The notes beneath the pieces are model-generated. The model saw nothing but the letters and a program-made list of their open reading frames with translations. It was not told the origin of the DNA and did not search any database. A DNA stretch of 64,000 bases. It comes from Pseudophaeomoniella oleicola (taxonomy: Eukaryota; Ascomycota; Eurotiomycetes; Phaeomoniellales; Phaeomoniellaceae). The position numbers and the translations under genes were made by a program. Location of the stretch: contig QWDQ01000003.1 of assembly GCA_003868215.1 (NCBI GenBank), positions 682,001-746,000 of the forward strand, written 5' to 3'. Every line of letters begins with the position of its first letter. The first letter of the stretch is position 1. This document shows, piece after piece, positions 1 to 11,959 of this stretch.

Positions 1-328
1 GAGGCTATTGAGGGGCGAATGATGCGGCATGTAATCAAGTAGTTGCAGCACTAAAGCGGGTCGATGTGCGGATTATGATACAGTATTACATCGCAACTCA
101 GAAAGGGTTCGAGCCTCATCATTTACCAACTACATACCAGGTATTCTAGGCGTTGCCGCAAGTCCCTTACAAAACGCTACGTGATTTTCGTCCTCCTCTA
201 ACAGAAACGCCACGGAAACTCGACGCAAAAATCATTGGTTTTAGTGACAGGTTGTAGCCATGATTCGACTCCCTGCGCACGCCTGAATGTAGAATGCTGA
301 AAGGGAAGAACCGATAATCCTTCCACAT
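1..328. other. intergenic, 3' flank of RPN6
   Basis: No coding region, tRNA or repeat is recognisable here. It is the downstream flank of RPN6, whose stop codon lies at 329-331 on the minus strand, and the window edge cuts off whatever precedes it. Confidence 0.6.
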
Positions 329-1655
329 TCATTCCAGCATAGATGCTTGATTAGTGTACAGTACATCCACCACGCTGCTCAGTTTGCCGATCGTCTCCAG
401 AGCTGCATCGTATCCCTTGTCCCGTTCTGTCTCCTCGAAAACGATCAAGCAGCCAGCGCCCTGGTCGAGCACGCCCACGATGACCTTGTCAAGAATCATC
501 TGTGACAACTTCCTCTCCACCTGTTGAGTATCGAGACCGACCATTTTAGCAATATGGTCAATCTCCACCCTACTGAAAGGTTCAATAACCTTGATTAGAT
601 TCTGTTCCAGCATCGCATCGTATAATCGACGAAGATGATTGCGAATGAAGACATCGCTGCCTAATTCATATCGGTAGTTTGATAACGCCTGCTCGTACTC
701 CTCTAGGGACCGATTCGCATGTGCCCGCGCTACTGCTTTCATAGCTTCCAATTTCGTGCCAGTGTATTTCTGGGCTTGCTTTGACGCCAGGAGGGATGTC
801 ACGTCGTCTGCCAGATTAAGCATGATCTTGCACAAGAGCATGTATTGCAGAGCAGATGTCGCTTTTGTGGTCTCATCAAGAGAATGATATCCTTCTAGAG
901 CTTCGATGAAATATGAGAAAGCGGTGTTGAAGTCTTTATCCTCTGCATGAAGCATTCCGCTTTGCATGTCCAAGCCTGCCTGCAGCAGTGGCGGTGTGTA
1001 TACCGATGCGGCAGATGTACGGGCAGATGTCAACGCGGCCCTCGCTTTGGGTTGGTTCGTAAGCGCATGGTAAACTTGCGACTCGAGTAGCTGCACTTCG
1101 ACGAGAACGAGCTTATCATCGAGACGTTTGAGTTCCCGTAGAAGCGAATTGATCAGGGTTAATGCTTCGTACCACGATTGCTTCTGCATGTACAAGCTAA
1201 CAAGTCGAGTTTCCAGATTCTGACGCAGGAATGATCGCTTCTCTGAGACCGCCCAGTCTATACATGACTTCGTGACCGCAATTTGTGTTTCTAGTGTATT
1301 TGGTATTGCAGAGAAATAGTCTAATAGTTGTCGGACTGTAATCATGTGAGCAATCGCTTCCGTAAAGGTACTCCAAGTATACCCTACCAAGTTTCGCAGT
1401 CTTCGCCTTCGCAAATGATGAGAGGGTTGACCGGCTGGTCTTAACCAGTTCAGCTAATTCTGTAGCATTTTTTGTATCCCTGTATAGTTCTCCGAGGCCG
1501 ATAAGTGCTCCTTCATAGTCTCTGACGGCTGCTTCGTTGGATCCAGGACCTTTCGCAAGGATGTTTTTGTAGAGAGCTTCAGCTTCAGTAGGGTTCTTGG
1601 AAGCGAGATTCTTCGCTTCTTCAATGCGTGCGGAGTCTTTATGCAGAGGCGCCAT
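329..1655 (-). CDS. RPN6: 26S proteasome regulatory subunit RPN6 (PSMD11)
   Basis: Non-ATPase lid subunit of the 19S regulatory particle, which clamps lid to base in the 26S proteasome. Two exons, 1655-1388 and 1335-329, flank a 52-nt intron; the join reads KTAKLVRQLLDYF, as in the family. The product is 424 aa, close to the usual length of about 420. The N-terminal two thirds are TPR-like helical repeats. The C-terminal third (about residues 240-390) is the PCI domain, including the winged-helix stretch around SRVEIDHIAKMVGLD. The start is the ATG at 1655 (MAPLHKDSARIEEAK); an in-frame extension upstream has no family support. It is transcribed divergently from SOF1 with only about 270 bp between the start codons. 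Identification is firm. Confidence 0.95.
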
Positions 1656-1928
1656 ATTTGATTCTAGGCACAAAACAGAGGTTGTACGTGGCGCAGGAGA
1701 AGAGAAATACAACACTGTCTTGTTGAAGGTACGTGTAGGAGATTGACAAGCTTAGGCAAGCGTCAACTACGCAGTTGCGGCGAAGTGACGGAAGTCCCGT
1801 TCTTGGAGTTTTCTATCTCCGCTGCTGGAAGTCTCCACCAAAAATTTCCTGGAGTCCGCCCTCACTGAACATTTCTTAGACACCATACAATTTACGATAT
1901 GACATATTGGTAGTCTTGGGTGCTAGCC

Positions 1929-3363
1929 ATGGTGAGTTGGTCGGCGATCAGAAATTGAGTCAAGCTGACATGAATCTAGAAAATCAAGGCGTTGTCGCGT
2001 TCTGCGACCTCGCAGCAGACACCTGGTTCAAATGTCGTTAAACAACCCCGAAACCTCGATCCTGCGCAACATCCTTTCGAGAGGGCACGAGAGTACACAC
2101 GAGCTTTGAACGCTGTCAAGCTTGAACGAATGTTTGCTGCTCCATTTGTCTGCCAGTTAGGTGATGGCCACATCGACGGAGTTTATACAATGGCGAAGGA
2201 TCCTGGCTCGCTGCAAAGATTGGCTAGTGGAAGCGGTGACGGCGTAGTGAAGATATGGGACCTTACTAGCCATGACGAAGTCTGGAACATAAAAGCGCAT
2301 CAAACTATTGTCAAGGGAATGTGTTGGACACCAGAGCGGAAGCTCCTTTCGTGTGCTGCAGACAAGACCATCAAGATGTTCGACCCATATAACATCGAAT
2401 CTGCATCAGGACCAATTACGACATACCTTGGGGACTCTGCATTTACTGGACTAAGCCATCATCGGCATCATCCATCCATTGCGGCGTCCTCTACTAAGAT
2501 CTCCATTTATGATATCTCACGTCCAGCAACTATCCCAAGCCAGACGTTACACTGGCCCACCGCTATCGACACCGTGACGTCGGTCGCATTCAACCAGACA
2601 GAAACATCTATCCTTGCATCGACAGCCTTGGACCGTGCTGTGGTTCTCTATGATTTACGAACGTCGTCTCCGCTCTCCAAAGTTGTCCTACGGCTTGCAT
2701 CGAATGCGGTTGCTTGGAATCCCATGGAAGCGTTCAACTTTGCTGTGGCTAATGAAGATCACAATGCCTACGTCTTTGACATGAGAAAAATGGACAGAGC
2801 TCTCAATGTTTTAAAGGACCACGTTGCAGCAGTCATGGATGTCGAGTTCAGTCCCACCGGAGAAGAGCTCGTAACAGCGTCTTATGACCGCACGATCAGG
2901 CTATGGAATCGAGACCGGGGTCATTCCCGAGATATCTATCATACGAAACGAATGCAAAGGTAGGTCAGGCATTCAGTATGTTTCAGCAGATGCTAATCGG
3001 TACAGGGTCTTCTCTGTCAAGTTCACACCCGACAGTCAGTATGTGCTCTCCGGCTCTGATGATGGCAATGTCCGTCTATGGCGTGCAAATGCCTCTTCTC
3101 GAAGTGGCATCAAGTCAGCAAAGCAGCGCCAGGCTCTAGAGTATAACGAAGCACTTGTCCACCGGTATGCGCACATGCCTGAAATCCGACGTATTAAACG
3201 GCACAGACATTTGCCTAAGACCGTTAAGAAAGCGGGCGAGATCAAGTCAGAGGAGCTCAAAGCTCTCAAAAGAAGAGAGGAAAATGTCAGGAAACATTCA
3301 AAGCCCGGCAGTATGCCTCGGCAAAGCGAGCGCGAGAAAATGGTTCTCACCACAGAAAAGTAA
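1929..3363 (+). CDS. SOF1: SOF1 / DCAF13 WD40 ribosome biogenesis protein
   Basis: U3 snoRNP-associated WD40 protein of the small-subunit processome, acting in the nucleolus in 18S rRNA maturation. Exons are 1929-1931, 1980-2959 and 3006-3363, with introns of 48 and 46 nt; the product is 446 aa. Exon 1 is exactly the ATG. Splicing it to 1980 gives MKIKALSRS, the conserved SOF1 N-terminus, and no other in-frame ATG gives that start. A seven-bladed WD40 propeller covers about residues 60-350 (for example SGDGVVKIWDL and TASYDRTIRLWN). The C-terminal Sof1 domain follows (YAHMPEIRRIKRHRHLPK). If intron 1 were retained, the ATG would run into a stop within ten codons. Identification is firm and the micro-exon model is well supported by family conservation. 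Confidence 0.93.
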
Positions 3364-3777
3364 GGCAAATCAACCAGAAGCCACTTCATGTGCACAACAA
3401 CTACAACACCCAGGATTCCGAGTGGCGACTGCCCATTTGGGTTCCTTATTCCCCATCTATCACTGCTCGTGGCTACACGTGAACCCTATGACTTCCCATC
3501 ACGCAATTCCTGGTTCCGATTACAAAAACACGACTGTACAATCTTATTTTCCCCTTTACGCGTCGTTACGGTTTAGTGTGCCGTATCGAGCGTATCTATA
3601 AGGGTACTGGATGGACGATGCTATGCATGTGGCCGGCTGATTTTGCAGTCGTCCTGGTTATCGGAGCAGTCCCTTCCTCATAGAAGAACTTTCGGCCTGG
3701 GAAATCGAAAATGGGTCGCTTTTCAACATGATTCAGATGTTAAAGTGCTAGGTAGTCACCCCAGTCATCGTTCTTCG
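3364..3777. other. convergent intergenic region SOF1 / SDR
   Basis: This is the shared 3' flank of two convergent genes. Short open frames here lack family resemblance, and no repeat or RNA gene is recognisable. Confidence 0.5.
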
Positions 3778-4995
3778 TCAACCCTCCTTTTCAACGACGA
3801 CTGCGTCGTCCTCTGAGCTAGTCTCATACGGAGATTTCGATGTGGAGCCTGGAGACTGCCTTCTGTTGATATCTGACTTTGCGATGATCACATCTATGCT
3901 GCTGAGCCAACGGACTAAGACTTGAATACTTGCAGGCAACAAGCTGTACCAGCTTACCCAGTCCGCATAGAAGGGCATCCTGATGATTCCACCATCGCCG
4001 GCATCAATTCGTGATATGATCTCCTTCGCCACTTCTCTTGTTTCCAATACAGGAGCGAGGAACCAGCTTGGAGTTTCGACTCGTCCAAAGAGTGCGGTAC
4101 CTAACTGGCCGGGCTCGACCAGAACAGTTTTGATGGATGTGTGACCGGCCTGACGTAATTCCATCGTTAACGAAGTATGCAATGCGCTCAGAGCCGCTTT
4201 GCTGGCTGCGTAATCGCTCAAGTTCGCTGGACAAAAATGCGCAAGAACGGAACTGACGGTCACGATTGTCCCACCAGTTTCGGATGCAATGAGCCCTGGG
4301 AGGAAGGTTTTGAACGTGTTGACTGCTCCAATGAACGTGGCGTTGATGGTGTGGAGGAATGCCTCGGAAGAGAGCTCAAGAAAGCTGGATCCGTTGATAG
4401 GAGCCGCGGCACAATTGATTATAATGGTTGGGTGGCCAAGCTGGTGTACGTTAGCTTCAGTGAAAGCATGTAGCTACGTCCAGGGTCAGCTGACACGTAC
4501 ATCCTTTTCAACCAGTGCTTTTGTCTTTTGGACATCTTCAATATTGCTGGTATCACAATGATAGTATTCTACACCCTCTATCTCTTCTCCCTGAGGCCTT
4601 TTCACGTCCAAAACTGCAACGCTCACCCCGCGCAACCCGTATACTTCTGCAATCAGGCCGCCCAACCCCCCGGAACCTCCTGTTATGAGAACCACTTCGT
4701 CCTCTAGATCAACCTCTCTCGCCGGACCATACGCTATTCTGTAATTGATAGTGGCAGCCACATAGTAAATGATCACCAATATTGCCCAGGCAATAGTGTA
4801 AAACATGGCAGGGTGATGATATGGTGTCGCCTGTGCACGCAGACACAGGGGAATCAAGCATGCAATAAAAGGGTGGAAGATCGATCGATGGAGAACCAGC
4901 ATAAGAAGGTCCAGAGTGATGTAGGCGTGCCATGGCTTCTCTGCCATCGATGGTGACGATAGGCGTGGAGGCGCCTCTACCTTCTGAAGTGACAT
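3778..4995 (-). CDS. membrane-anchored short-chain dehydrogenase/reductase (SDR16C/RDH-like)
   Basis: Predicted NAD(P)H-dependent oxidoreductase of the classical SDR fold, resembling the retinol/17-beta-hydroxysteroid dehydrogenase (SDR16C) group; the substrate cannot be read from sequence. Exons 4995-4501 and 4440-3778 flank a 60-nt intron, giving 385 aa. Hydrophobic segments lie at about residues 24-52 and 64-82, consistent with ER or lipid-droplet anchoring. The cofactor glycine motif is TGGSGGLG, followed by an acidic residue (AVLDVK), and the catalytic set is SSV...YAASK. The usual NNAG after strand 4 is replaced by NCAAA. I start at the ATG at 4995 (MSLQKVEAPP); the later Met in MAEKPWHAY is possible. 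The acceptor was chosen because it restores KDLGHPTIIIN. The gene is divergent from the M13 peptidase. Confidence 0.85.
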
Positions 4996-5850
4996 ATGGG
5001 AAAGGATGCAGATAACACAGTGACAATGATGAGGGAACTTTGGCAGAGGCAGAAAGTCAGAAAAATATTCAAGAAGGTCAAAAGTCCCAGCTTGCTGCTG
5101 AGATGACGGAACTATATGTATATAAAGGCGTGTATTAAGACCATTGTTTGACACGAGGTTGCTAGAAACTGCACCTAATAGTGATAGACCAGTAGTTCGG
5201 TTTCATCACATGTCTGAGATTCGATTTCTGAGATGTTAGCGCCCAGGGTTTCAGCATCTCGCATTTGTAGTTGTGGTAACAATTGATAACTAGATCCTCT
5301 CTACGGGGGCACCTAAACCACTTTCGCAAAAGTGAAGTGCCTTAGGTAACCATAACTAACAAAACCCTTACCACGGTTGCCACCACCTACGCCGAGACGC
5401 CCTCGCTTCTCTGGTCCTACGTAGTAAATGGTTCGATCGTCATAATCTGGAGAAAGGCACCGATGATGATGATGCGATAGATCCATCTTCCACCTGCCCG
5501 ATTCATCTTCATTGAGTCTGCAACAATATCCTTCTTTCTGGTCTGGTCTGTCTGTGTGCTTGCTCTTTACTGTATGTGCCTATCTACACACATACGTGCA
5601 GCACCCACAACACTTGAACGAATGCACTTCTCTTGATCGTTCTTTCCATCCTCTTCAACTGTCATATCTGGTCTTGCCCCCCTGAAGCTTCACCATCGTC
5701 TTTCAGACGGGAGGAAATAATGTTTCTGTAAACGTCCACAACCCTTTTATCGACGAATAAGTACCAATCAATCGCTTGGTATTCGACACCTCAGCTGGTC
5801 GTATAAGTGAAAGTCCAACCTGAAGTTATAATTCCAGCTACCATTGAAGT
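4996..5850. promoter_or_regulatory. divergent promoter region, SDR / M13 peptidase
   Basis: This 855-bp spacer lies between two divergent start codons. The half nearer the peptidase (about 5500-5720) is pyrimidine-rich, as is common in fungal promoters. CTACGTAG, the core of the palindrome enriched at 53-59 kb, occurs at 5417-5424. No RNA gene or mobile element is visible. Confidence 0.45.
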
Positions 5851-8491
5851 ATGAGACGGGCAGCGTCAGAAGATGGTTCGACTCAGCCTAGAAATGGGGA
5901 GACCGATCAATCTGGAGGGAAACGATCTGGACACAGCTGGGCTGGACGCTTTCGCCGTCAAAGCAACAAATCCAAACATTCGGAAAATGAGGCCGAACGA
6001 GAACCTCTGCTGGGGGAGTCACGTGAACGAGATCTGGAAAGTGGACAGGACCCAGAGAGTACAACCCCGGAACCAACCACAAAAGCTTCTCCTAGACAAT
6101 TCGCCGCAAGAGTGAAGGATCAGGTGCAAGACGGGGCCCAAAAGATGAGCACGGCTTTGACGAACAACTGGAGGTATTTCGTCTTGGCCTGCGTTCTGGC
6201 GGGACTCGGCCTCATTCTCGGGCTCAGTATTGCTCACCTCGTAGAGAGATCCAAGCGCCTTCGCCATAACACTGTTTGTCTAACGCCGGCTTGTGTGCAT
6301 GCTGCTTCGGAAATTCTATATTCCCTCGATCCGAATTATGAAGACGTCGACCCATGTGATGACTTCGACAAATATGTATGTGGTGGATGGCAACAGCGTC
6401 ACGATATGCGACCCGATCAAGGAAGTATATCTACCGCCTCACTGATGGACGAGACTTCAAAAGCATTTTTACGCCACATCCTTGAGGATAATGCCGCGAC
6501 CAATCCTTCCATCACGGTCCCAGCCGAGGACGGTGACAAGGAGAATTTTAGCAAGTTGAAAGATTCATATGATGCATGTATGGACCAGACTCAGACCAAA
6601 AAGCTTGGTCTCGAACCCCTTATACATGTTGTGAAGGACATCAAAGCCCGATTTCCCGTCGAGAAGGATGATGCTGCAAGTGAGAGTATAATAGCTTCGA
6701 AGCAAAAGGACCACTTGTCAGATGTCATGATAAGCCTTGCAACTGTGGGCGTGAGCGCTTTGATATCTTTAGATGTCTCGGCCGATGATCGGTATCCAGA
6801 TGATAACGTGCTCAAAATCGCTCCACCAAGTTCTCCAGGATTACCCAGTATTGAATACTACGCCGATGAGAAAATAGTCAAGGCTTATACTGATGTCGCG
6901 GAGAAAGTGCTACGAAATTTCATCACAGTGTCGAATGGCTCCTCTGTTTCAGGTCCCGGAGGCTCGGTCTCTTATGACTATGTTCAATCACTTGTGGCTT
7001 CAATTGTGACTTTCGAGAAGAGACTAGCACAAGTCACTCCAACAACACAGGAACAGCAGGATGTAAGTAGATGCAAACGTTTGGCGGCTGATCAGCTCGT
7101 TCTAGTTGCCCCAGTCAGGTTATTGGTCAGCTGACACCCTCCTGCAGGTTACTTATTACTATAATCCCATGTCACTTCACGAAACCCAATCGATGCTCTC
7201 GCAGATTGCTTTCGACAAGGTGATCTCCAGTTTGACTCCAGATGGACGCGTACCTGACAGAGTGATCGTCGCTTCTCCCACATATATGAAGAACATCTCA
7301 AGGATACTGGATGATACCCCTGTGGATGTCGTACAAATGTTTCTTACGTGGAAGACCATCCAGCAATATTCTTCGGCGGTTGACAACCCAGCATTGAAGC
7401 CACTAAAGCAGTTTGACAACATCATCCGCGGGCGTGACCCAGACGCAGAACCAGAACGCTGGAAAACATGTATTGGTGTCGTGGATGATCAGGTGGGGTG
7501 GATCCTGAGCAAATACTTCGTGGAGGCCGCATTCTCATTACAATCCAAGAAGTTAGGCGAGCAGGTGATTGCTGATATCAAAACCTCCTTCATCAATACT
7601 CTCACGAACAGTGTCTGGATGAGTGATTCGGTGAAAACACGGGCGATTGAGAAGGTGGCAGCTATCGACGTGAAGGTTGGCTACCCAACCTCTAATCCCG
7701 ACGTCACGAGTGCCGAAGCCTTAAGGGACTATTACTCTGATCTGAAGATTTCAAATTCATCCTTTTTTGGAAATACCGTTAACTCGACTGCCTTTGGAAT
7801 CAAGCAGATGTGGGGAAAGCTAGGAAAGCCTGTCGCGAAGGACGAATGGGATATGACAGCGTCAACGGTCAATGCCTACTATGACCCACCGGGAAACGCA
7901 ATCGTCTTTCCAGCTGGCATCATGCAGCTTCCCGTGTTCTACGACTCGACTGTTCCGCAGTATCTGGTGTATGGAGCTTTTGGAAGCGTGAGTGGCCATG
8001 AGTTGAGCCATGCCTTCGACTCAACAGGTCGTCATTACGATCAAAAAGGCGCTTACACGGACTGGTGGGACAACAGCACTGTTGCAGGTTTTGAGGAGAA
8101 GGCACAGTGTTTCATTGATCAGTACGGCAACTTCACTGTACCTGGTAATGACGGCAAGGCACTCAATGTCAACGGCCGCTTGACCCTTGGTGAGAATATT
8201 GCAGATGCAGGCGGGGTCGCTGCTGCTTTTTCGGCATGGAAGCGCTACGAACACTCTGAACCAAACCAGCTATTGCCCGGACTTGATAAGCTCACGAAAG
8301 AGCAACTGTTCTTCGTCAGCTACGGATCCTTCTGGTGTGGGAAGATCCGGAAAGAAGCCCAGATCGAGAGAATCTACACAGATCCACATGCGCCAGATTT
8401 CGCCAGGATCAAGGGGACGATGGCCAACAATAAGGACTTTAAAGAGGCGTTCCAGTGTCAAAGTCAGGAGCCTGTTTGCAAATTGTGGTAA
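5851..8491 (+). CDS. M13 family zinc metallopeptidase (neprilysin/endothelin-converting-enzyme-like)
   Basis: Predicted type II membrane zinc endopeptidase that cleaves peptides outside the cytoplasm. Exons 5851-7062 and 7148-8491 flank an 85-nt intron; the junction reads QQDVTYYYNPMSLHE, a family landmark. The product is 851 aa. The N-terminus is a polar cytoplasmic tail of about 105 residues with EPLLGES, a possible dileucine sorting signal. One membrane span follows (about 109-128), then Cys-rich DPCDDFDKYVCGGW. The substrate-binding NAYYDP motif precedes the zinc site GHELSHAFD (His688, Glu689, His692), and the third ligand is in GENIADAGG (Glu753). The chain ends CKLW, the CxxW terminus typical of neprilysin-like enzymes. 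All catalytic residues are present. The family is best known from animals and bacteria, so the in vivo role here is unknown. Confidence 0.93.
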
Positions 8492-9988
8492 GCCTCAAAC
8501 AAGACTGCTGGCAGATTCGACGGTCCACGGACCTCCTACTTTGTGTGTATGATACGCCCCTACGTTGGGCATGTATAAATAAGTTCAGGAACTGCATATC
8601 TTCTCAAGGCACATACTTAGCATGCTAGAGCGATTATAACATTAGTATTCACTTACAACCCATCATTGCATGGTTTACTTTAGGGACCTCAGCTCATAAT
8701 TGTATTGTTGCACCTTCTCTTGAATACAATACTCACGACTGTTGCTTCTTGGTGGTGGACCAGACCCCGGAACAATTTAGACCGTCACCTATCCGGTCCG
8801 CTCCAGATCCGCTGCGCACACTACGGTACCACTCCTTATCTAAGTTACCTCATAATATTGAACTACACTCTCGGACGAGAATACGAGAATGAGCTGCTCA
8901 AGTATATCTTTCCTCGGCCAAACAAGACGACGTAATTCGTATACACATATGGATTCGAGCAAGGTCATCATCACCTTGCTCAAGCATTATCATGCATCAA
9001 CTTGTCAAAGTCTGGTATCATCTCCTGTCTTATCCGAGGGGCGATGACTCTGCTTATGTGCTTCTAGAAAGGTGCATCCAGATCAGTCCATCGTAGGAGA
9101 GGACCGAAACTCTGAAGAATAATACTTGTGTTCACGGTTTTGTTGCGTTGGAGCAAAGGATCTCAGAGCCAGCTAGAAAACCCACAACGAGCTTGTCGAG
9201 AGATGATTGTCAGAGTACAAAAGCATGACTTATCAAGACTTATTTGCTTGCCGAACGTTTTCAGGACCGGGGGGTGTTCAACAGTACAGCTTCAAGATCA
9301 TGATGTAACGGTCGTGGCATTCACCACAGGCTCAGCAATAGTCTGCCCGGCACGAAATCGGCCCAGGGCTATAACAACAGCTTTGTATGGATAGTGATCC
9401 AACAAGCAGTTGATACAGAATCCTGATCATTATCATCCGATACGTCAGCTCCCAGCGTTCTGGTCATATGTCATAGCATCCTTCTGACCTACATATATAT
9501 GCCTTCACAAGCTCAACAACATGGTAGGTAGACTAGGGCCCAACGATTCTCATGACATATTCGGATAGTGAGCCTTCACCACGATATGATTTCGACACCA
9601 ATGGACCTTCTATGATCTCAGAAGGAGTACCTCCAGGTCAAGGCATCATTTGATGTACAGTATAAACACCATGTTGTGTAAGTTTTCTGTCAAACAAGGG
9701 AACCTGCATTGTACGACAAACAAGTCCCCAATCAGATAACACGAAAGACTTCAAAAAAGCGGCAAAAGGCGGTTATCAGTGGTCTGTCTCTGACTGTCTG
9801 TACGACAACGCTGTTGTTTATTTCTTTAGTACTACTGTAGAGTGTCGTCGCTGTTGCTGCGTGATCCCCTTGTCTCCGTACCTCCATGGAAGTGAATCAC
9901 CGCCCAACCCACCAACCGATCTCTTGCAAACATTATTCCAGACCGGTCTGTGCGCTTTGAGCCCTTTTCCTTCTTCTTTCGAAGAAGG
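8492..9988. other. intergenic, M13 peptidase to SIM-motif protein
   Basis: These 1.5 kb hold no gene I can support. Open frames at 8705-8935 and 9128-9394 are short and resemble no family; the second has no ATG at its start. The last part (about 9780-9988) is the likely promoter and leader of the next gene. No tRNA cloverleaf or repeat was recognised. Confidence 0.5.
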
Positions 9989-11191
9989 ATGGCTAACAAT
10001 GGCCTCAAAGACAATCCGAGCACAGTCCAAGGAGCATCCCAAATCCCGCTCCTCAGCACCCCCAAGCTGCCACATTCGTACCTAGACGAGCTTGAAATCC
10101 CGAGTGGTGAAGGGTCCGAGGACTTCATCTCGTGCATCATGATAACCATGAATGATGGCATCAAGCGAGAACTCTTGAAGCGCGGTACCAATGCTGCTTT
10201 CAACCGTCTGACTAAAGCCTTTTATGAAAGATTTGGTGAGAGGTTTTGGGGGTACGAGAATGTTTATGGATCGAAGTTGAGTCTTTATCGAGATGCTATC
10301 AGGTATGTTGTATCACTTTGTTTGCTTCTTGGGAGTGTCAGAAATCATGCGCTTTCTTGCTTTACCTCCCTCTCGCTTTCTTTTCTGTCATGGTAGGAGA
10401 AACAACCTTCCTTCAGGTTTCCCTATCACTGGGAGGAAATGAGAGAGACACACGCACATTCACATGTATACTGACCTTGAAATATTCTTTGACGTCAGAA
10501 TAATAGACTGCATGTCAATGATCTGGCGAAATCTAGCCAGCCAATGGTATCCAACGGAGGTGAGTGATCCGAAGCCCCTGCCCCTGTCCTTCCTCGAAAT
10601 ATGACCGCCAGATTTCACAAGAAAAGAGACACAGACTGATTCCTTTTCACCTACCCAAATCAGGCCCGTCACCCTCATCCATCCCCCGTCTTCACAGACG
10701 ATCACCTCACAGCAACAAAGCCAACAGCAACAAGTCGTCGTACCCGATCTTCACTCCGCCCTCGTCACAACCGCGAGAACAACCCCTCCCCCCAAAAAAC
10801 AAGATCTCAACTCCGCCAACAACAAACCGCAATATCGCAGCTCCTCCAGCTCGCCAAAGAAGAAAGCGCTTCCGTCACGCCGGGCCAGAGACGAGCCGCG
10901 AAACAGGCCGAGTTACAATGGACCCGTCATAAGCATGAAATGATGTTGATGCAACAGCAGCAGCAGGAAGAAGAGGGAGAAGAAATCATCATCCTTGACA
11001 AATGGTCAACGACAACGAAAAAAGTCGAACGTGAACCTGACCATGAACCTGAACCTGAACGGCAAAAGACCACCACAAAAGACAAGACGGTTGCGATCGA
11101 ATATATCGTCATCTCCTCTGACGATGATGATGACGGTGACGATAAAGGAGATGATGAAGACGCATTGGAAGAAGGTGAAATCCGCGGGTGA
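9989..11191 (+). CDS. hypothetical protein with two SUMO-interaction-like motifs
   Basis: I do not recognise this family. Exons 9989-10302, 10499-10559 and 10664-11191 (introns 196 and 104 nt) join in frame to 300 aa. Residues about 30-125 look like a compact helical domain (for example NAAFNRLTKAFYERFGERFW and RRIIDCMSMIWRNLASQWY). The middle is Arg/Ser/Pro-rich and probably disordered. A Gln-rich helix (LRQQQTAISQLLQLAKEE, then a run of five Gln) precedes an acidic tail. The tail carries EEIIILD (about 231-237) and YIVISSDDDDD (about 272-282). Both match the hydrophobic-core-plus-acid pattern of SUMO-interaction motifs. The chain ends EEGEIRG. The exon frames match exactly and donor and acceptor sites are good, so a real gene is likely. 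The ATG at 9989 is the best start, though one 13 codons upstream is also in frame. Confidence 0.72.
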
Positions 11192-11959
11192 TTGAACACG
11201 AATCAATCGAATCCGAAAGAACCAAAAGATTTTTCGAGGCGAGAGACTCTTATGTGTGTCCGTCCGTCCGTCCGCCCGTCCGATGCACATCTGCATGCAT
11301 CTCTATCCGTAACTCGATCCTAGGAAATCCATCCAAGGGAAAGACAGAACAGAAGAAACTTCATAACACTACCTACCAAGGTATTTCCCCCTCTTCCCTT
11401 TTTCTCTCTGACATACCATATCATACCCCTGTGTACGTTCGAACGTACTGATTTTGATTTCTGCTTTGGATCAAGAAAGAAAGAAATGAAGGAAAATGAA
11501 GTAAAATCATTGAGGGGTTTTTTTCTACAACTGGATCCAGACGAATGAGAAGTCATGGTTGTGGATGAATGGAACTCAAGAAGTATTTAGGATAGAGGGC
11601 GAGGCCTGTCGGGATGATATGGGATGGGATGTGCCTTCGAGGCGAAATGAAAGCCAATAGAGAGAGAGAGGGGAAGAGAGAGATTCATAAGCTCACGGAT
11701 CTCAAAATAATCTTCTTCCTCTTTTCTCCCATAATTTTCCCTATTCCATCATGGTAATTGAAAAAGTAAATAATGTACAGATGAGCCTGGCAGTTCTGAG
11801 ATACTGTCTTCCCCTAGAGAAATAGCTCGTCAAGGGAAATTCTGCAATGTGCTTGTTCGGATGCTTCTGTCCTATCCTATCCGTTTGGGTCAAAAGATCG
11901 AGATGCCCGAGTCGACCATATCGTCGCGACGGCGGATGATGTCCTTTTCATTTTTATTC
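11192..11959. other. convergent intergenic region with simple repeats
   Basis: Shared 3' flank of the SIM-motif gene and LEO1. It holds a TCCG-rich tract at 11258-11282 and GA-rich tracts near 11660-11690. No coding region is supported. Confidence 0.5.
11258..11282. repeat. (TCCG)n microsatellite
   Basis: About six tandem units of the tetranucleotide TCCG, one of them imperfect, lie about 65 bp beyond the stop codon of the SIM-motif gene, probably in its 3' UTR. Confidence 0.8.

Noticed and set aside
100-120. GGGTTCGAGCC resembling a tRNA T-loop
   Set aside because: The stem fails beyond three pairs, and no cloverleaf surrounds it.
8705-9394. Two open frames (8705-8935 and 9128-9394) after the M13 gene
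   Set aside because: Short, no family resemblance, no splice-linked partner exons; the second lacks an ATG at its start.
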